64,000 nucleotides of DNA from the NCBI RefSeq assembly GCF_021462505.1, contig NZ_JAKEDV010000001.1, positions 186,439-250,438 on the forward strand, given 5' to 3'. Shown here piece after piece: positions 1-9,543 of this stretch (position 1 is the stretch's first letter; each line of letters starts with the position of its first letter). Under the pieces are notes generated by a model. It made no database searches. It saw only the letters and a list, made by a program, of their open reading frames with translations, and was not told the DNA's origin. The stretch comes from Thermus brockianus (lineage in GTDB: Bacteria; Deinococcota; Deinococci; Deinococcales; Thermaceae). The translations under genes were made by a program, and so were the position numbers.

Positions 1-496
<496 letters not shown>

Positions 497-1666
497 ATGC
501 GCACCCTGCGCCAGTTGGACCCCAAGGGGAAGCGGGTCTTGGTGCGGGTGGACTACAACGTCCCCATCCAAAACGGGGTGGTCCAGGACGAAACCCGCAT
601 CCAAGAGAGCCTCCCCACCCTGCGCCACCTCCTGGAAGGGGGGGCCTCTTTGGTCCTCCTCTCCCACCTGGGCCGGCCCAAGGGGCCCGACCCCAAGTAC
701 TCCCTCGCCCCCGTGGCCGAGGCCTTGGCCCGCCACCTCCCGGGGGTCCGCTTCGTGCCCCACAGCCCGGGCTCGGAGGAGGCCTACCAGGCGGTGCGGG
801 CCTTGGGGGCAGGGGAGGTGGCGCTTTTGGAAAACGTCCGCTTTGAGCCGGGGGAGGAGAAGAATGACCCCGAGCTCGCCGCCCGCTACGCCCGGCTTGG
901 CGACGCCTTCGTCCTGGACGCCTTCGGGAGCGCCCACCGGGCCCACGCCAGCGTGGTGGGGGTGGCGCGGCTTCTCCCCGCCTACGCCGGCTTCCTCATG
1001 GAGAAGGAGGTGCGGGCCCTCTCCCGCCTCCTCCACGAGCCCGAGCGGCCCTACGCCGTGGTCCTGGGCGGGGCCAAGGTTTCCGACAAGATCGGGGTCA
1101 TTGAGAGCCTTCTGCCCCGCATTGACCGGCTTCTCATCGGCGGTGCCATGGCCTTCACCTTCCTCAAGGCCTTGGGGGGTGAGGTGGGGAAGAGCCTGGT
1201 GGAGGAGGACCGCCTGGACCTGGCCCGCGACCTCCTCAAGCGGGCGGAGGGCCTGGGCGTCCGGGTTTACCTTCCCCAGGACGTGGTGGCGGCCACGGAG
1301 ATCGCCACGGGGGTGGAAACCCGGGTCTTTCCGGCGGACGCCATCCCCGTGCCCTACATGGGCTTGGACATCGGCCCCAAGACCCAGGAGGCCTTCGCCG
1401 AGGCCCTCAAGGGGGCCAAGACAGTGTTCTGGAATGGGCCCATGGGGGTCTTTGAGGTGCCCCCCTTTGACCAGGGGACCTTGGGCGTGGGCCGGGCCGT
1501 GGCCGCCCTCGAGGGCGCCTTCACCGTGGTGGGCGGGGGCGACTCCGTGGCGGCGGTGAACCGCCTGGGCCTGAAAGAGCGCTTTAGCCACGTTTCCACC
1601 GGGGGCGGGGCCAGCCTGGAGTTCTTGGAAAAGGGCACGCTCCCCGGGATTGAGGTCCTGGAGTAG
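497..1666 (+). CDS. pgk: Phosphoglycerate kinase
   Basis: Cytosolic phosphoglycerate kinase transferring phosphate from 1,3-bisphosphoglycerate to ADP. The 389 residues are the normal bacterial length. Landmarks are the N-terminal substrate-binding stretch RVDYNVP (about 17-23), [10 protein letters not shown], the central [15 protein letters not shown] (about 188-202), the WNGPMGVFE nucleotide-region motif and the C-terminal GGGDSVAAV (about 346-354). The ATG follows the gap stop directly, and the purine-rich end of gap (GAAGAAGGGGG) is the only ribosome site, so translation is coupled. A strong hairpin after the stop closes the gap-pgk unit. Confidence 0.98.
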   Translation: MRTLRQLDPKGKRVLVRVDYNVPIQNGVVQDETRIQESLPTLRHLLEGGASLVLLSHLGRPKGPDPKYSLAPVAEALARHLPGVRFVPHSPGSEEAYQAVRALGAGEVALLENVRFEPGEEKNDPELAARYARLGDAFVLDAFGSAHRAHASVVGVARLLPAYAGFLMEKEVRALSRLLHEPERPYAVVLGGAKVSDKIGVIESLLPRIDRLLIGGAMAFTFLKALGGEVGKSLVEEDRLDLARDLLKRAEGLGVRVYLPQDVVAATEIATGVETRVFPADAIPVPYMGLDIGPKTQEAFAEALKGAKTVFWNGPMGVFEVPPFDQGTLGVGRAVAALEGAFTVVGGGDSVAAVNRLGLKERFSHVSTGGGASLEFLEKGTLPGIEVLE

Positions 1667-1678
1667 GCCCCCTTCCTT

Positions 1679-1707
1679 CCCGCCCCCCTCGAGGGGGGCG
1701 GGGTTTT
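1679..1707 (+). terminator. Intrinsic terminator after pgk
   Basis: A G+C stem (CCCGCCCCCC paired with GGGGGGCGGG around TCGA) is followed by TTTT. It lies between pgk and tpiA and also contains one copy of the CCTCGAGG octamer in its apex. Confidence 0.85.
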
Positions 1708-1710
1708 CGT

Positions 1711-1716
1711 TATGAT
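1711..1716 (+). promoter_or_regulatory. -10 box for leaderless tpiA
   Basis: TATGAT ends 6 nt before the tpiA ATG at 1723, directly after the pgk terminator. There is no ribosome-binding site, so the transcript should start at or next to the ATG. No convincing -35 is visible because that position is inside the terminator stem. Confidence 0.65.
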
Positions 1717-1722
1717 GGCCCC

Positions 1723-2475
1723 ATGCGCCGGGTACTGGTGGCGGGCAACTGGAAGATGCATAAAGTCCCTTCGGAAGCCCGGGTTTGGTTCGCCGAGCTC
1801 AAAAGGCTCCTTCCCCCCTTGCAATCGGAGGTGGCCCTCCTTCCCGCCTACCCCATGCTCCCCGCCGCCAAGGAGGTTTTCTCGGGGAGCCAGGTGGCCT
1901 ACGGGGCCCAGGACGTCTCCGCCCACCGGGAAGGGGCCTACACGGGGGAGGTTTCGGCCCGGATGCTCGCCGACCTCGGGTGCCGCTACGCCATCGTGGG
2001 CCACTCGGAAAGGCGGCGCTACCACGGGGAGACGGACCGCCTGGTGGCGGAGAAGGCCAAGCGGCTTCTGGAGGAAGGTATCACCCCCATCCTCTGCGTG
2101 GGGGAGCCTTTGGAGGTGCGGGAAAGGGGGGAGGCGGTGCCCTACACCTTGGCCCAACTCCAAGGAAGCCTGGAGGGGGTGGAGCCCCCTTCCCCGGACG
2201 CCCTCGTCATCGCCTACGAGCCCGTCTGGGCCATCGGCACCGGGAGGAACGCCACCCCGGAGGACGCCGAGGCCATGCACCGGGCCATCCGCCAAGCCCT
2301 GGCGGAGCGGTACGGGGAGGGCTTTGCGGGGCGGGTGCGCATCCTCTACGGGGGAAGCGTGAACCCCACGAACTTCGCCCAGCTCCTCTCCATGCCCAAC
2401 GTGGACGGGGGTTTGGTGGGCGGGGCGAGCCTGGAGTTGGAGAGCTTCCTCGCCCTCCTGCGCATGGCGGGCTAA
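1723..2475 (+). CDS. tpiA: Triosephosphate isomerase
   Basis: Interconverts dihydroxyacetone phosphate and glyceraldehyde-3-phosphate. The 250 residues form one TIM barrel. Active-site residues are visible: Asn9 and Lys11 in AGNWKMHK, the electrophile His94 in AIVGHSERR, the catalytic base Glu166 in [11 protein letters not shown] (start of loop 6), and the phosphate-binding YGGSVNP near residue 210. It sits behind the pgk terminator with its own TATGAT box 6 nt upstream of the ATG and no Shine-Dalgarno sequence, so it is probably expressed from a leaderless mRNA rather than as the third gene of gap-pgk. Confidence 0.98.
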   Translation: MRRVLVAGNWKMHKVPSEARVWFAELKRLLPPLQSEVALLPAYPMLPAAKEVFSGSQVAYGAQDVSAHREGAYTGEVSARMLADLGCRYAIVGHSERRRYHGETDRLVAEKAKRLLEEGITPILCVGEPLEVRERGEAVPYTLAQLQGSLEGVEPPSPDALVIAYEPVWAIGTGRNATPEDAEAMHRAIRQALAERYGEGFAGRVRILYGGSVNPTNFAQLLSMPNVDGGLVGGASLELESFLALLRMAG

Positions 2476-2485
2476 ACTCATATTT

Positions 2486-3610
2486 ATGCGGCTCCACCCC
2501 CGGACCCAGGCGGCGAAGGAGAGCATTTTCCCCAAGATGAGCGCCCTGGCGAGGGAGCTCGGGGCGGTGAACCTGGGGCAGGGCTTCCCCTCCAACCCCC
2601 CGCCCCCCTTCCTCCTGGAGGCGGTGGGGCGGGCCTTGGGGCGGTACGACCAGTACGCCCCCCCAGCGGGCCTTCCCCTTTTGCGGGAGGCCTTGGCGGA
2701 GGAGTTCGGCGTGGCGCCCGAGGGCGTGGTGGTGACCTCGGGGGCCACGGAGGCCCTCTACGTCCTCCTCCAAAGCCTGGCGGGGCCGGGGGAGGAGGTG
2801 GTGGTCCTAGAGCCTTTTTTTGACGTCTACTTGCCCGACGCCTTCCTGGCGGGGGCGGAGGCGCGGCTCGTGCGCCTGGACCTGACCCCAGAGGGCTTCC
2901 GCTTGGACCTCGCCGCCCTGGAAAGGGCCATTACCCCGAGGACCCGGGCCCTCCTCCTCAACGCCCCCATGAACCCCACGGGCCTGGTCTTCGGCGAGGG
3001 CGAGCTCAAGGCGGTGGCCGAGCTCGCCCGGAGGCACGGCCTCTTCCTCATCTCCGACGAGGTCTACGATGAGCTTTACTTCGGGGAGCGGCCTAAGCGC
3101 CTCAGGGACTTCGCCCCCGAGCGCACCTTCACCGTGGGGAGCGCCGGGAAGCGCCTCGAGGCCACGGGCTACCGGGTGGGCTGGATCGTGGGCCCGCCCG
3201 AGTTTATGCCCACCCTGGCGGGGATGCGCCAGTGGACGAGCTTTTCCGCCCCCACCCCCTTGCAGGCGGGGGTGGCGGAGGCCTTGAGGGTGGCGCGGCG
3301 GGAAGGGTACTACGAGGCCTTGCGGGAAAGCTACAGGAAGCGGCGGGACCTCTTGGTGGAGGGCCTGAGGTCCTTGGGGCTTAGGGTTTTCCTCCCCCAG
3401 GGGACCTACTTCCTCATGGCCGAGCTTCCGGGCTTGGACGCTTTTTGGCTCGTGCGGGAGGCGAAGGTGGCCCTCATCCCCGCTTCCGCCTTTTACCGGG
3501 AAAATGCCCCTCAGGACCTCTTCCGCTTCGCCTTCTGCAAGAGCGAGGAGGAGCTTGCCCTGGCGCTGGAGCGGCTTGGGCGTGTGGTAAACTCCCCCCG
3601 TGAAGCCTAA
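2486..3610 (+). CDS. PLP aminotransferase, glutamine/kynurenine (KAT) type
   Basis: Class I fold-type I aminotransferase of 374 residues. It most resembles the glutamine-phenylpyruvate/kynurenine aminotransferase group, of which T. thermophilus has a structurally characterised member. Visible motifs: VNLGQGFPSNPPP (substrate site), TSGATEAL (phosphate cup), NAPMNPTGLVF, ISDEVYDELYF, and the Schiff-base lysine Lys222 in TVGSAGKRLEATGYRVGW. TAAACT (2473-2478) overlaps the tpiA stop and ends 7 nt before this ATG, again a leaderless arrangement. Its last 11 nt overlap the E1 alpha gene, so it may supply the 2-oxo acid (from Met, Phe, Tyr or branched-chain donors) that the dehydrogenase consumes. 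That link is inference. Confidence 0.88.
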   Translation: MRLHPRTQAAKESIFPKMSALARELGAVNLGQGFPSNPPPPFLLEAVGRALGRYDQYAPPAGLPLLREALAEEFGVAPEGVVVTSGATEALYVLLQSLAGPGEEVVVLEPFFDVYLPDAFLAGAEARLVRLDLTPEGFRLDLAALERAITPRTRALLLNAPMNPTGLVFGEGELKAVAELARRHGLFLISDEVYDELYFGERPKRLRDFAPERTFTVGSAGKRLEATGYRVGWIVGPPEFMPTLAGMRQWTSFSAPTPLQAGVAEALRVARREGYYEALRESYRKRRDLLVEGLRSLGLRVFLPQGTYFLMAELPGLDAFWLVREAKVALIPASAFYRENAPQDLFRFAFCKSEEELALALERLGRVVNSPREA

Positions 3611-4640
3611 AGTGGTCCAGTACCTGGAAAAGGGGGAGTTCCCCTTGGGGGCCGAGGAAGCCCTCGCCCTCTACCGGGCCATGCGGCGGGCCCGGTTCTT
3701 TGACGAGAAGGCCCTGACCCTGCAACGGCAGGGGCGGCTTGGGGTTTACGCCCCCTTCATGGGGCAGGAGGCGGCCCAGGTGGGGGTGGGCCTGGCCCTG
3801 GGGGAGGGGGACTGGGTGGTGCCGAGCTACCGGGAAAGCGCCCTGCTCCTCACCCGGGGGCTTCCCATCCACACCCTCATCCTCTACTGGCGGGCCCACC
3901 CCGCCGGCTGGCGCTTCCCCGAGGGGGTGCGGGCGGTGAACCCCTATATCCCCATCGCCACCCAGATCCCCCAGGCGGTGGGGCTCGCCCTGGCGGGCCG
4001 TTACCGGGGGGAGGGCTGGGTGGTGGCCACCAGCATCGGGGACGGGGGGACGAGCGAGGGGGACTTCCACGAGGGGCTCAACTTCGCCGCCGTCTTCCAG
4101 GCCCCGGTGGTCTTCCTGGTGCAGAACAACGGCTACGCCATCAGCGTCCCCAAAAGCCGGCAGATGCGGGTGGAGTACATCGCCCAAAGGGCCGAAGGCT
4201 ACGGCATGCCCGGGGTGGTGGTGGACGGGAACGACGCCATCGCCGTCTACCTGGAGGCCAAGAAGGCGGTGGAGAGGGCGAGGCGAGGAGAGGGGCCCAC
4301 CCTCCTCGAGGCCCTCACCTACCGCCTCGCCCCCCACACCACCTCCGACGACCCCTCCCGCTACCGCTCCAAGGAGGAGGAAGAGGCTTGGCGGCAGAAA
4401 GACCCTGTTTTGCGCCTGCGGAGGGCCTTGGAGGAAAGGGGGCTATGGGACGAGGGGAAAGAGGAGGCGCTTTTCCAGGCGTTGGAGGAGGAGTTCCAGA
4501 GGGAGCTCGCCCTGGCGGATAGCGTCTCCGAGCCCCGGCCCGAGGAGATCGTGGAACACGTTTATGCCGAGATGGGGCCTGACCAAAAACGGGCCTGGGA
4601 GGCCTTGCGCCAAGGCCTGCACGTGGAGGAGGTATGGTGA
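3600..4640 (+). CDS. 2-oxo acid dehydrogenase E1 component, alpha subunit
   Basis: Thiamine-diphosphate-dependent E1 alpha subunit of a pyruvate or branched-chain 2-oxo acid dehydrogenase, 346 residues. The ThDP/Mg motif is clear: GDG at 147-149 and NN at 176-177 in [10 protein letters not shown]...[11 protein letters not shown]. The phosphorylation-loop type sequence [16 protein letters not shown] follows. The GTG start at 3600 has TAAACT ending 6 nt upstream and no ribosome-binding site. The stop overlaps the E1 beta ATG (ATGGTGA). Length and motifs fit the alpha2beta2 class. Substrate cannot be read from sequence: pyruvate, branched-chain 2-oxo acids or acetoin are all possible. Confidence 0.9.
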   Translation: MKPKVVQYLEKGEFPLGAEEALALYRAMRRARFFDEKALTLQRQGRLGVYAPFMGQEAAQVGVGLALGEGDWVVPSYRESALLLTRGLPIHTLILYWRAHPAGWRFPEGVRAVNPYIPIATQIPQAVGLALAGRYRGEGWVVATSIGDGGTSEGDFHEGLNFAAVFQAPVVFLVQNNGYAISVPKSRQMRVEYIAQRAEGYGMPGVVVDGNDAIAVYLEAKKAVERARRGEGPTLLEALTYRLAPHTTSDDPSRYRSKEEEEAWRQKDPVLRLRRALEERGLWDEGKEEALFQALEEEFQRELALADSVSEPRPEEIVEHVYAEMGPDQKRAWEALRQGLHVEEVW

Positions 4641-5629
4641 AGGAAAAGGCGCGCGTCCTCAACATGGTCCAGGCCATCAACGAGGCCCTGGACCTGGCCC
4701 TCGCCCGGGACGAGCGGGTCCTGGTCTTTGGGGAGGACGTGGGGCGGCTTGGGGGGGTGTTCCGGGTCACGGAGGGCTTGCAAGGAAAGTACGGAGAGAA
4801 CCGGGTCTTTGACACCCCCTTGGCGGAAAGCGGCATCCTGGGCCTGGCCATCGGCCTGGCCATGGGCGGCATGCGCCCCGTGGCGGAGATCCAGTTCGCC
4901 GGCTTCCTTTACCCCGCCTTGGACCAGATCCTCTCCCACCTGGGGCGTTGGCGGCACCGCAGCCGGGGCCGGGTGGGGTTGCCCGTGGTGGTGCGGGCTC
5001 CCTATGGCGGGGGCGTGCACACCCCCGAACAGCACGCCGACTCCCCGGAGGCCATCCTTTGCCACACGCCGGGGGTGAAGGTGGTCATCCCCTCGAGTCC
5101 CGAAAGGGCCAAGGGGCTTCTCCTCGCCGCCATTGAGGACCCGGACCCCGTGTTTTTCCTGGAGGCCATCAAGCTCTACCGGGGCGCGAAGGCCGAGGTG
5201 CCCGAGGGCTACTACACCCTTCCCCTGGGCAAGGCCCGCATCCTGAGGGAAGGAAAGGCGGCCACCCTCATCGGCTACGGGGGTATGGTGGAGGTGATGC
5301 TGGAGGCGGCGGAGGTGGCGAAGAGGGAAGGGGTGGAGGTCATGGTGGTGGACCTGGAAACCCTGGTGCCCCTGGACGAGGACACCCTCCTTTCCGCCGT
5401 GAAGGAAACGGGCAGGGCCATCGTGGTCTACGAGGCCATGCGCACCGGGGGCTTCGGGGCGGAGATCGCCGCCCGCATCGCCGAGGGGGCCATAGACTAC
5501 CTGGAGGCCCCCGTGGTGCGGGTGGCGGGGTACGACGCCCCCTACCCGCCCTTTAGCGCCATTGAGCACCTCTACCGCCCCAACGCGAAAAGGGTTCTCG
5601 CAGCTTTGCGCCGGGTGATAACCCATTAG
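4634..5629 (+). CDS. 2-oxo acid dehydrogenase E1 component, beta subunit
   Basis: Transketolase-like E1 beta subunit, 331 residues, partner of the preceding alpha chain in an alpha2beta2 E1. Family landmarks: [19 protein letters not shown], the catalytic-region Glu/Phe strip [37 protein letters not shown] with the active-site histidine loop, and the C-terminal transketolase domain with [14 protein letters not shown]. The ATG overlaps the alpha stop by 7 nt. The cluster stops here with a terminator. No E2 lipoyl acyltransferase or E3 gene is present, so the core must come from another locus. Confidence 0.92.
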   Translation: MVKEKARVLNMVQAINEALDLALARDERVLVFGEDVGRLGGVFRVTEGLQGKYGENRVFDTPLAESGILGLAIGLAMGGMRPVAEIQFAGFLYPALDQILSHLGRWRHRSRGRVGLPVVVRAPYGGGVHTPEQHADSPEAILCHTPGVKVVIPSSPERAKGLLLAAIEDPDPVFFLEAIKLYRGAKAEVPEGYYTLPLGKARILREGKAATLIGYGGMVEVMLEAAEVAKREGVEVMVVDLETLVPLDEDTLLSAVKETGRAIVVYEAMRTGGFGAEIAARIAEGAIDYLEAPVVRVAGYDAPYPPFSAIEHLYRPNAKRVLAALRRVITH

Positions 5630-5642
5630 GCCCGGCGTAACC

Positions 5643-5680
5643 CCACGGAAGGCTTGATGGCCTTCCGTGGCTATTCTTGT
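5643..5680 (+). terminator. Terminator after the E1 beta gene
   Basis: A perfect 11-bp inverted repeat (CCACGGAAGGC / GCCTTCCGTGG, loop TTGATG, 5643-5670) is followed by CTATTCTTGT. The T-rich tail is imperfect, but position and stem length support termination of the aminotransferase-E1 unit. Confidence 0.75.
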
Positions 5681-5754
5681 GTGCAGAAAAGGCACATTCT
5701 GCCCATGGATGGGCTATAAAACTCGGCAGTAAAAGCCTAGTGTAATAGGTTAAC

Positions 5755-5783
5755 TTGACATATGGTCAATGCTATCCCATCAT
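5755..5783 (+). promoter_or_regulatory. Promoter of the CBS-domain gene
   Basis: A consensus -35 TTGACA (5755-5760), 17-nt spacer, and CATCAT as -10 (5778-5783), ending 6 nt before the ATG at 5790. The surrounding 5671-5790 stretch is much more A/T-rich than the window and also holds two small palindromes (CAGAA...TTCTG at 5684-5701 and GCCCAT/ATGGGC at 5701-5714). Confidence 0.6.
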
Positions 5784-5789
5784 CAAGCT

Positions 5790-6425
5790 ATGAGTTGGGG
5801 ACCCATGGGCGCTCCACTACTCAAGGATCTCATGCGGACCGAGCTGGTGGTGGCTGGGCCCCAGATGTCCCTAGAGGAGGCCCACCGCCTGATGGCGCAG
5901 ACGGGGGTGCGCTACCTACCCGTGGTGGAGGGGCAGCGCTATTTGGGGCTTTTGGGGGAGCGCCAGCTCCGCTTGCTCCTGGCTCCTTGGGCTCCCATGC
6001 ACCATCGGGCGGACCTGAAAGCTCCGTTGGCTCGCTTTCTCCAGACCGTTCCCGTGGCCCATCCGGACGAGCCCCCGGAGGAGGTGGCCTTGCGCATGGA
6101 GAGCGTTCGCATCGGGGGCATGCCGGTGGTGGAGGAGGGGCGTCTTCTGGGTATGGTTACCGCCTACGACCTCCTGCGGGGTCTTCTGGCCCTCCTCCGT
6201 CCGCAAGCACCGGCAAGCCGGTTAGAGCTCCTGGTGCCCGACCTGGAAGGGATTGTGACCGTTCTCCAGGCTTTGCGGGCCACCCGTACTCCCCTGGTGG
6301 GTCTTCACGTCTATCCGGAAGCGGGGAGGCTCGGGTTCAGGCTTCTCCTGCAGGTGGGAGCCTTGGACACAAGACCCCTGCGGCAGCGCCTTCTCGCCTC
6401 GGGCCTGCATCTTCTTCGGCCCTAG
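5790..6425 (+). CDS. Tandem CBS-domain protein
   Basis: About 211 residues with two CBS domains in the N-terminal two thirds (LLKDLMRTELVVAGPQMSL... and TVPVAHPDEPPEEVA...VRIGGMPVVEEGRLLGMV). A further region of about 75 residues resembles the ACT-like tail of AcuB-type CBS proteins. CBS pairs usually bind adenosyl ligands and regulate a partner; the partner is unknown. I prefer the ATG at 5790 because it follows a TTGACA promoter whose -10 ends 6 nt before it. The ATGs at 5769 and 5805 are alternatives. Codon choice is less G/C-biased than the neighbours, and an IS630 remnant follows, which suggests an acquired islet. Confidence 0.75.
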   Translation: MSWGPMGAPLLKDLMRTELVVAGPQMSLEEAHRLMAQTGVRYLPVVEGQRYLGLLGERQLRLLLAPWAPMHHRADLKAPLARFLQTVPVAHPDEPPEEVALRMESVRIGGMPVVEEGRLLGMVTAYDLLRGLLALLRPQAPASRLELLVPDLEGIVTVLQALRATRTPLVGLHVYPEAGRLGFRLLLQVGALDTRPLRQRLLASGLHLLRP

Positions 6426-6499
6426 GACCCGGTTCTCCTCTAGAGGTCAGCGCTAAGTCCCCATGCCCTATCATTCCAACCTCGGCGCTCCTTAGGACT

Positions 6500-6907
6500 C
6501 GCCTTAAAACCAAGCGCTCCTGCGCCTTTCCCAAGACGCCAAGGCGCGGGAGAAGATCCGGCTTTGGGGAGACCTCCTGGAGAGGCCTACCCCCGAGGTG
6601 GTGGAGGCGTGTTGGAGGAAGAGGGAAAGGGTCTCAATCTGTGGAGGTATAAGGGTGGCCTATCTAGACGAGGGTTGCTTTACCCTGGGCCCGCTACTAG
6701 GGTGCGCTGGGTGCCGAAGGGAAGTGGGGTGCCTGCCAGCATCCGGTCCGTACCGCCATCCCGTGGAGGGGGTGTGGCGGTGGTGAAGGGGCATGGGATG
6801 CCGCGGCGGTGCTATGAGCGTTTCAGACGTTACGGGAGGCGGTGGTGGGAGTGCTGCGGGCTTTTGGAGAGGACTGGCCTGAAAGGCTAAGGGGAGGCAC
6901 TTGGTAA
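6500..6907 (+). pseudogene. Decayed IS630-like transposase
   Basis: The stretch after the CBS gene has no intact ORF but contains pieces of an IS630/Tc1-like DDE transposase spread over different frames. From 6523 one frame reads ALLRLSQDAKAREKIRL, and around 6658-6690 it gives VAYLDEGCFTLGPLLG, matching the family's second-aspartate signature (DE.GF.L.P). Continuation RVRWVPKGSGVPASI is found only after a frame change at about 6695, and the C-terminus (FGEDWPERLRGGTW then stop at 6905-6907) needs another change. In-frame stops precede the 5' piece, so it is inactive and 5'-truncated. Terminal inverted repeats were not located. The remaining bases 6426-6500 show nothing recognisable. Confidence 0.7.
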
Positions 6908-6912
6908 GGGCT

Positions 6913-6921
6913 TGCTACACT
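6913..6921 (+). promoter_or_regulatory. Possible extended -10 promoter of miaB
   Basis: TGCTACACT combines a TGn extension with TACACT, about 45 nt before the miaB start and just after the transposase remnant. No clear -35 is seen. The region 6922-6966 otherwise holds only the ribosome site. Confidence 0.35.
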
Positions 6922-6966
6922 AGATAGCGCAGGGTCCGGGATCCCCCCGGTAGCCCTAGGAGGCGT

Positions 6967-8289
6967 ATGCGCGCGCACATCATTACCTACGGTTGCCAGA
7001 TGAACGAGTACGATTCCCACCTGGTGGCGAGCGAGTTGGTGAGCCTGGGGTGGGAGCTGGTGGACTCGGTGGAGGAGGCGGACTTCGTCCTGGTGAACAC
7101 CTGCGCCGTGCGGGGCAAGCCGGTGGAGAAGGTGCGCTCCCTTTTGGGCCAGCTTCGCAAGGAGAAGGAGAGGCGGGGCCTTCTCGTGGGCATGATGGGC
7201 TGTCTGGCCCAGCTGGACGAGGGCCAGCAGATGGCCAAGAAGTTCGGCGTGGACATCCTCTTGGGCCCGGGGGCCCTCACCTCCTTGCCCGAGGCCCTGA
7301 AGCAAAACGAGCGCTTCTTTGACCTCACCTTCCGGGACGACCTCCTGGACTACATTCCCCCACCCCCCAAGGGGGCCCTTTCCGCCCACGTGACCATCAT
7401 CCGGGGGTGCAACCACCACTGCACCTACTGTATCGTCCCCACCACCAGGGGTCCCGAGGTCTCCCGCCACCCCGACCTCATCCTGAAGGAGATTGAGCTT
7501 CTGAAGAAGGCGGGGGTGGTGGAGGTTACCCTTCTCGGCCAGAACGTGAACTCCTACGGCAAGGACCAGCCGGGCTACCCGAGCTTCGCCGAGCTTTTGC
7601 GGATGGTGGGGCAGATGGGCATCCCCAGGGTGCGGTTCCTCACGAGCCACCCGGTGAACTTCACCGACGACATCCTCGAGGCCATCGCCGAAACCCCCGC
7701 CATCTGCCGCTACATCCACCTCCCCGTGCAGTCAGGCTCGGACCGGGTGCTTAGGCGCATGGCCCGGGAGTACCGCCGGGCCCACTATCTGGAAAGGATC
7801 CGGCGCATCCGGGAGCTGTTGCCCGATGCAGTTCTCTCCACCGACATCATCGTGGGCTTCCCCGGGGAAACGGAGGAAGACTTCCAGGAAACCCTCTCCC
7901 TCTACGATGAGGTGGGCTATGACCAGGCCTACATGTTCATCTACTCCCCCCGCCCCGGTACCCCCGCCTACAAGCACTTCCAGGACCTGCCCCGGGAGGT
8001 GAAGGTGGAAAGGCTGATGCGCCTCATTGAGAAGCAGAAGGAGTGGAGCTACCGCCGCAACCTGGAGTGGGTGGGGAAGACCGTGGAGGTCCTGGTGCGG
8101 GGCCAGGCCAAGGAGGAGGGCTTTGCCCAGGGGCACGACCGGGGGAACCATCCGGTCCTCATCCCCGCCGCCCAAGCTCCCACCCCGGGCCTTTACCAGG
8201 TGGAGGTCAAGCAGGCCACGCCCCACCTCCTCTTCGGCGAGGTGGTGGGGGCCAGGGAGCCCGCGCCCATTCCCCTGCCGGTGGCCTAA
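6967..8289 (+). CDS. miaB: tRNA-2-methylthio-N6-dimethylallyladenosine synthase
   Basis: Radical-SAM methylthiotransferase that adds a methylthio group to i6A37 of tRNAs reading UNN codons. The 440 residues show the N-terminal UPF0004 domain with its cluster cysteines Cys10 ([10 protein letters not shown]), Cys46 (NTCAVR) and Cys79 (GCLAQ). The radical-SAM CxxxCxxC follows at Cys148/152/155 ([13 protein letters not shown]), and a C-terminal TRAM domain completes it. The start has a good ribosome site (AGGAGG) 4-5 nt upstream. MiaB is preferred over RimO or MtaB by the [10 protein letters not shown] and GQNVNSYG signatures. Confidence 0.95.
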   Translation: MRAHIITYGCQMNEYDSHLVASELVSLGWELVDSVEEADFVLVNTCAVRGKPVEKVRSLLGQLRKEKERRGLLVGMMGCLAQLDEGQQMAKKFGVDILLGPGALTSLPEALKQNERFFDLTFRDDLLDYIPPPPKGALSAHVTIIRGCNHHCTYCIVPTTRGPEVSRHPDLILKEIELLKKAGVVEVTLLGQNVNSYGKDQPGYPSFAELLRMVGQMGIPRVRFLTSHPVNFTDDILEAIAETPAICRYIHLPVQSGSDRVLRRMAREYRRAHYLERIRRIRELLPDAVLSTDIIVGFPGETEEDFQETLSLYDEVGYDQAYMFIYSPRPGTPAYKHFQDLPREVKVERLMRLIEKQKEWSYRRNLEWVGKTVEVLVRGQAKEEGFAQGHDRGNHPVLIPAAQAPTPGLYQVEVKQATPHLLFGEVVGAREPAPIPLPVA

Positions 8290-8298
8290 GGAGGCGGC

Positions 8299-8631
8299 GT
8301 GGCCCGGGTCCTTCCCCTAAGCGCCGCCTTGGCCCTTTTCCTCCTCCTGTGGGCGGGCTTAGGGTTTTCCGCTTTTGGCCTTGTCTTGGCCTTGGGGGCG
8401 GCCTTTTTGGGCTACCTGGGCGTGGCCCGCTGGCAGGGGCGGGTGCTTTCCCAAGGGCCTTCCCCAGCGGCTTTAGAGCGGCTTGCCATGAAGGAGGCCT
8501 GGCGGCGGGGCGGCTTCTTGCGCCCGGAAGACCTCTCCCCTTACATGGGGGAAGGGGAGGCCCAGGCGCTCTTGGAGGGCCTGGCCGCCCGGGGGCTTTG
8601 CCGGAAGGAGGGGGAAGGGTTCCGCTTTTGA
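8299..8631 (+). CDS. Small membrane protein with C-terminal helical domain
   Basis: Unrecognised 110-residue protein. Residues about 7-45 form one or two hydrophobic membrane segments (LSAALALFLLLWAGLGF, GLVLALGAAFLGYLGVA). The remaining 60 residues are charged and helical and look like a winged-helix-type tail (MKEAWRRGGFLRPEDL...EAQALLEGLAARGLCRKEGEGF). A GTG start with AAGGAGG upstream is chosen. Its TGA stop overlaps the ATG of the next gene, so it is translated together with the FAD oxidoreductase downstream and follows miaB by only 9 nt. Confidence 0.7.
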   Translation: MARVLPLSAALALFLLLWAGLGFSAFGLVLALGAAFLGYLGVARWQGRVLSQGPSPAALERLAMKEAWRRGGFLRPEDLSPYMGEGEAQALLEGLAARGLCRKEGEGFRF

Positions 8632-9515
8632 TGCGGGAAGCGGAGCTGGTGGTCCTGGGGGCCGGGGTGGCGGGGCTTACCCTGGCCCGCCTCCTTTGGG
8701 AGGCGGGGCGTTCCGTGCTGGTGGTGGCGGAGGCCCTAGGGGAGGCGAGCCGCCCCCCTGTGGCCCTGGTGAACCCCCTAAGGGGGCGGCGCTTCACCTT
8801 GGCGGAAGAGGGGGAGAGGGCCTTGGAAGCAGCCCTCGCCTTCTACGGCCGCTTTGCTCCCCTTCACCTCGGCGTTTACCGCCCCGTGCCCGAGAAGGAC
8901 CGGGATAGGGTGGCGGAGCGGCTTGGGGGGCTTAGGCACCGCTGGGAGGGCGGGGGCGTGGTGCTGGAAGAGGCCTTTTGGCTGGAGCCCAGGCCCCTCT
9001 TGGAACGCTTGGCCCAGGGGGTGCCCCTCCTAAAGGGGCGGGTTTTGGCCTGGGAGCCCCCTTACCTACGCTTGGAAGGCGGGGAGAAGGTGCGGGGTGA
9101 GATCTTGGTCTACGCCGGGGGTGGGCGGGGGGCGCACCTCCTTGGCCTCCTGGGCCGGCACATCCCGGGCCTGGTGCTCACCCTTTTGGACTACTTCCCC
9201 CGGGCCCTAAGCTACCGGGTCTATCTGGCGGGAAGCGCCCTTGGGGGAAGCTACCTGCCCGAGGGGGAAGGTCCAGACCCTCCGCCCCCCACGGAGGGGG
9301 AGGTGGCGTGGCTCTTGGAAGGGGCGGAGGCCCTGGTGGGCTACCGGCCCCAGGTGGCCTCCGCCTGGCGGGGGGTGCGCTTCCGTCTTTCTGGGCCAGG
9401 GGAGGGTCTTCCTTACCTCTTTCCCGTGGAGGGAGGGTATGCCCTCACGGGCTTTGGCTCCACGGGCTTTCTGTATGCGCCCCTTCTGGCAAAGGGGCTT
9501 GCGGCAAGGCTTTAG
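8631..9515 (+). CDS. FAD-dependent oxidoreductase (DAO family)
   Basis: 294-residue flavoprotein with an N-terminal dinucleotide-binding motif GAGVAG (10-15) inside ELVVLGAGVAGLTLARLL and a C-terminal FAD-closing segment YALTGFGSTGFLYAPLLAKGLA. This is the layout of D-amino-acid-oxidase/glycine-oxidase-like enzymes, including MnmC C-domains. The substrate-binding middle part is not recognisable, so the reaction is unknown. The start overlaps the stop of the small membrane-protein gene (TGATG). It ends 28 nt before mobA. Confidence 0.75.
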   Translation: MREAELVVLGAGVAGLTLARLLWEAGRSVLVVAEALGEASRPPVALVNPLRGRRFTLAEEGERALEAALAFYGRFAPLHLGVYRPVPEKDRDRVAERLGGLRHRWEGGGVVLEEAFWLEPRPLLERLAQGVPLLKGRVLAWEPPYLRLEGGEKVRGEILVYAGGGRGAHLLGLLGRHIPGLVLTLLDYFPRALSYRVYLAGSALGGSYLPEGEGPDPPPPTEGEVAWLLEGAEALVGYRPQVASAWRGVRFRLSGPGEGLPYLFPVEGGYALTGFGSTGFLYAPLLAKGLAARL

Positions 9516-9531
9516 GGGCGGTGGGGGGCGG

Positions 9532-9537
9532 TAAACT
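9532..9537 (+). promoter_or_regulatory. -10 box for leaderless mobA
   Basis: TAAACT followed by GGGGGC and then the GTG at 9544. The same TANNNT-N6 arrangement precedes many other genes in this window. Confidence 0.55.
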
Positions 9538-9543
9538 GGGGGC

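Noticed and set aside
5762-6652. A 296-codon plus-strand ORF across the CBS gene and remnant
   Set aside because: Gly/Ser/Pro/Arg-rich product with no conserved motif. The overlapping frame encodes recognisable CBS domains.
8043-8630. N-terminal extension of the FAD oxidoreductase reading frame
   Set aside because: The extension lies over miaB and the small membrane gene in another frame. The Rossmann motif starts right after ATG 8631.
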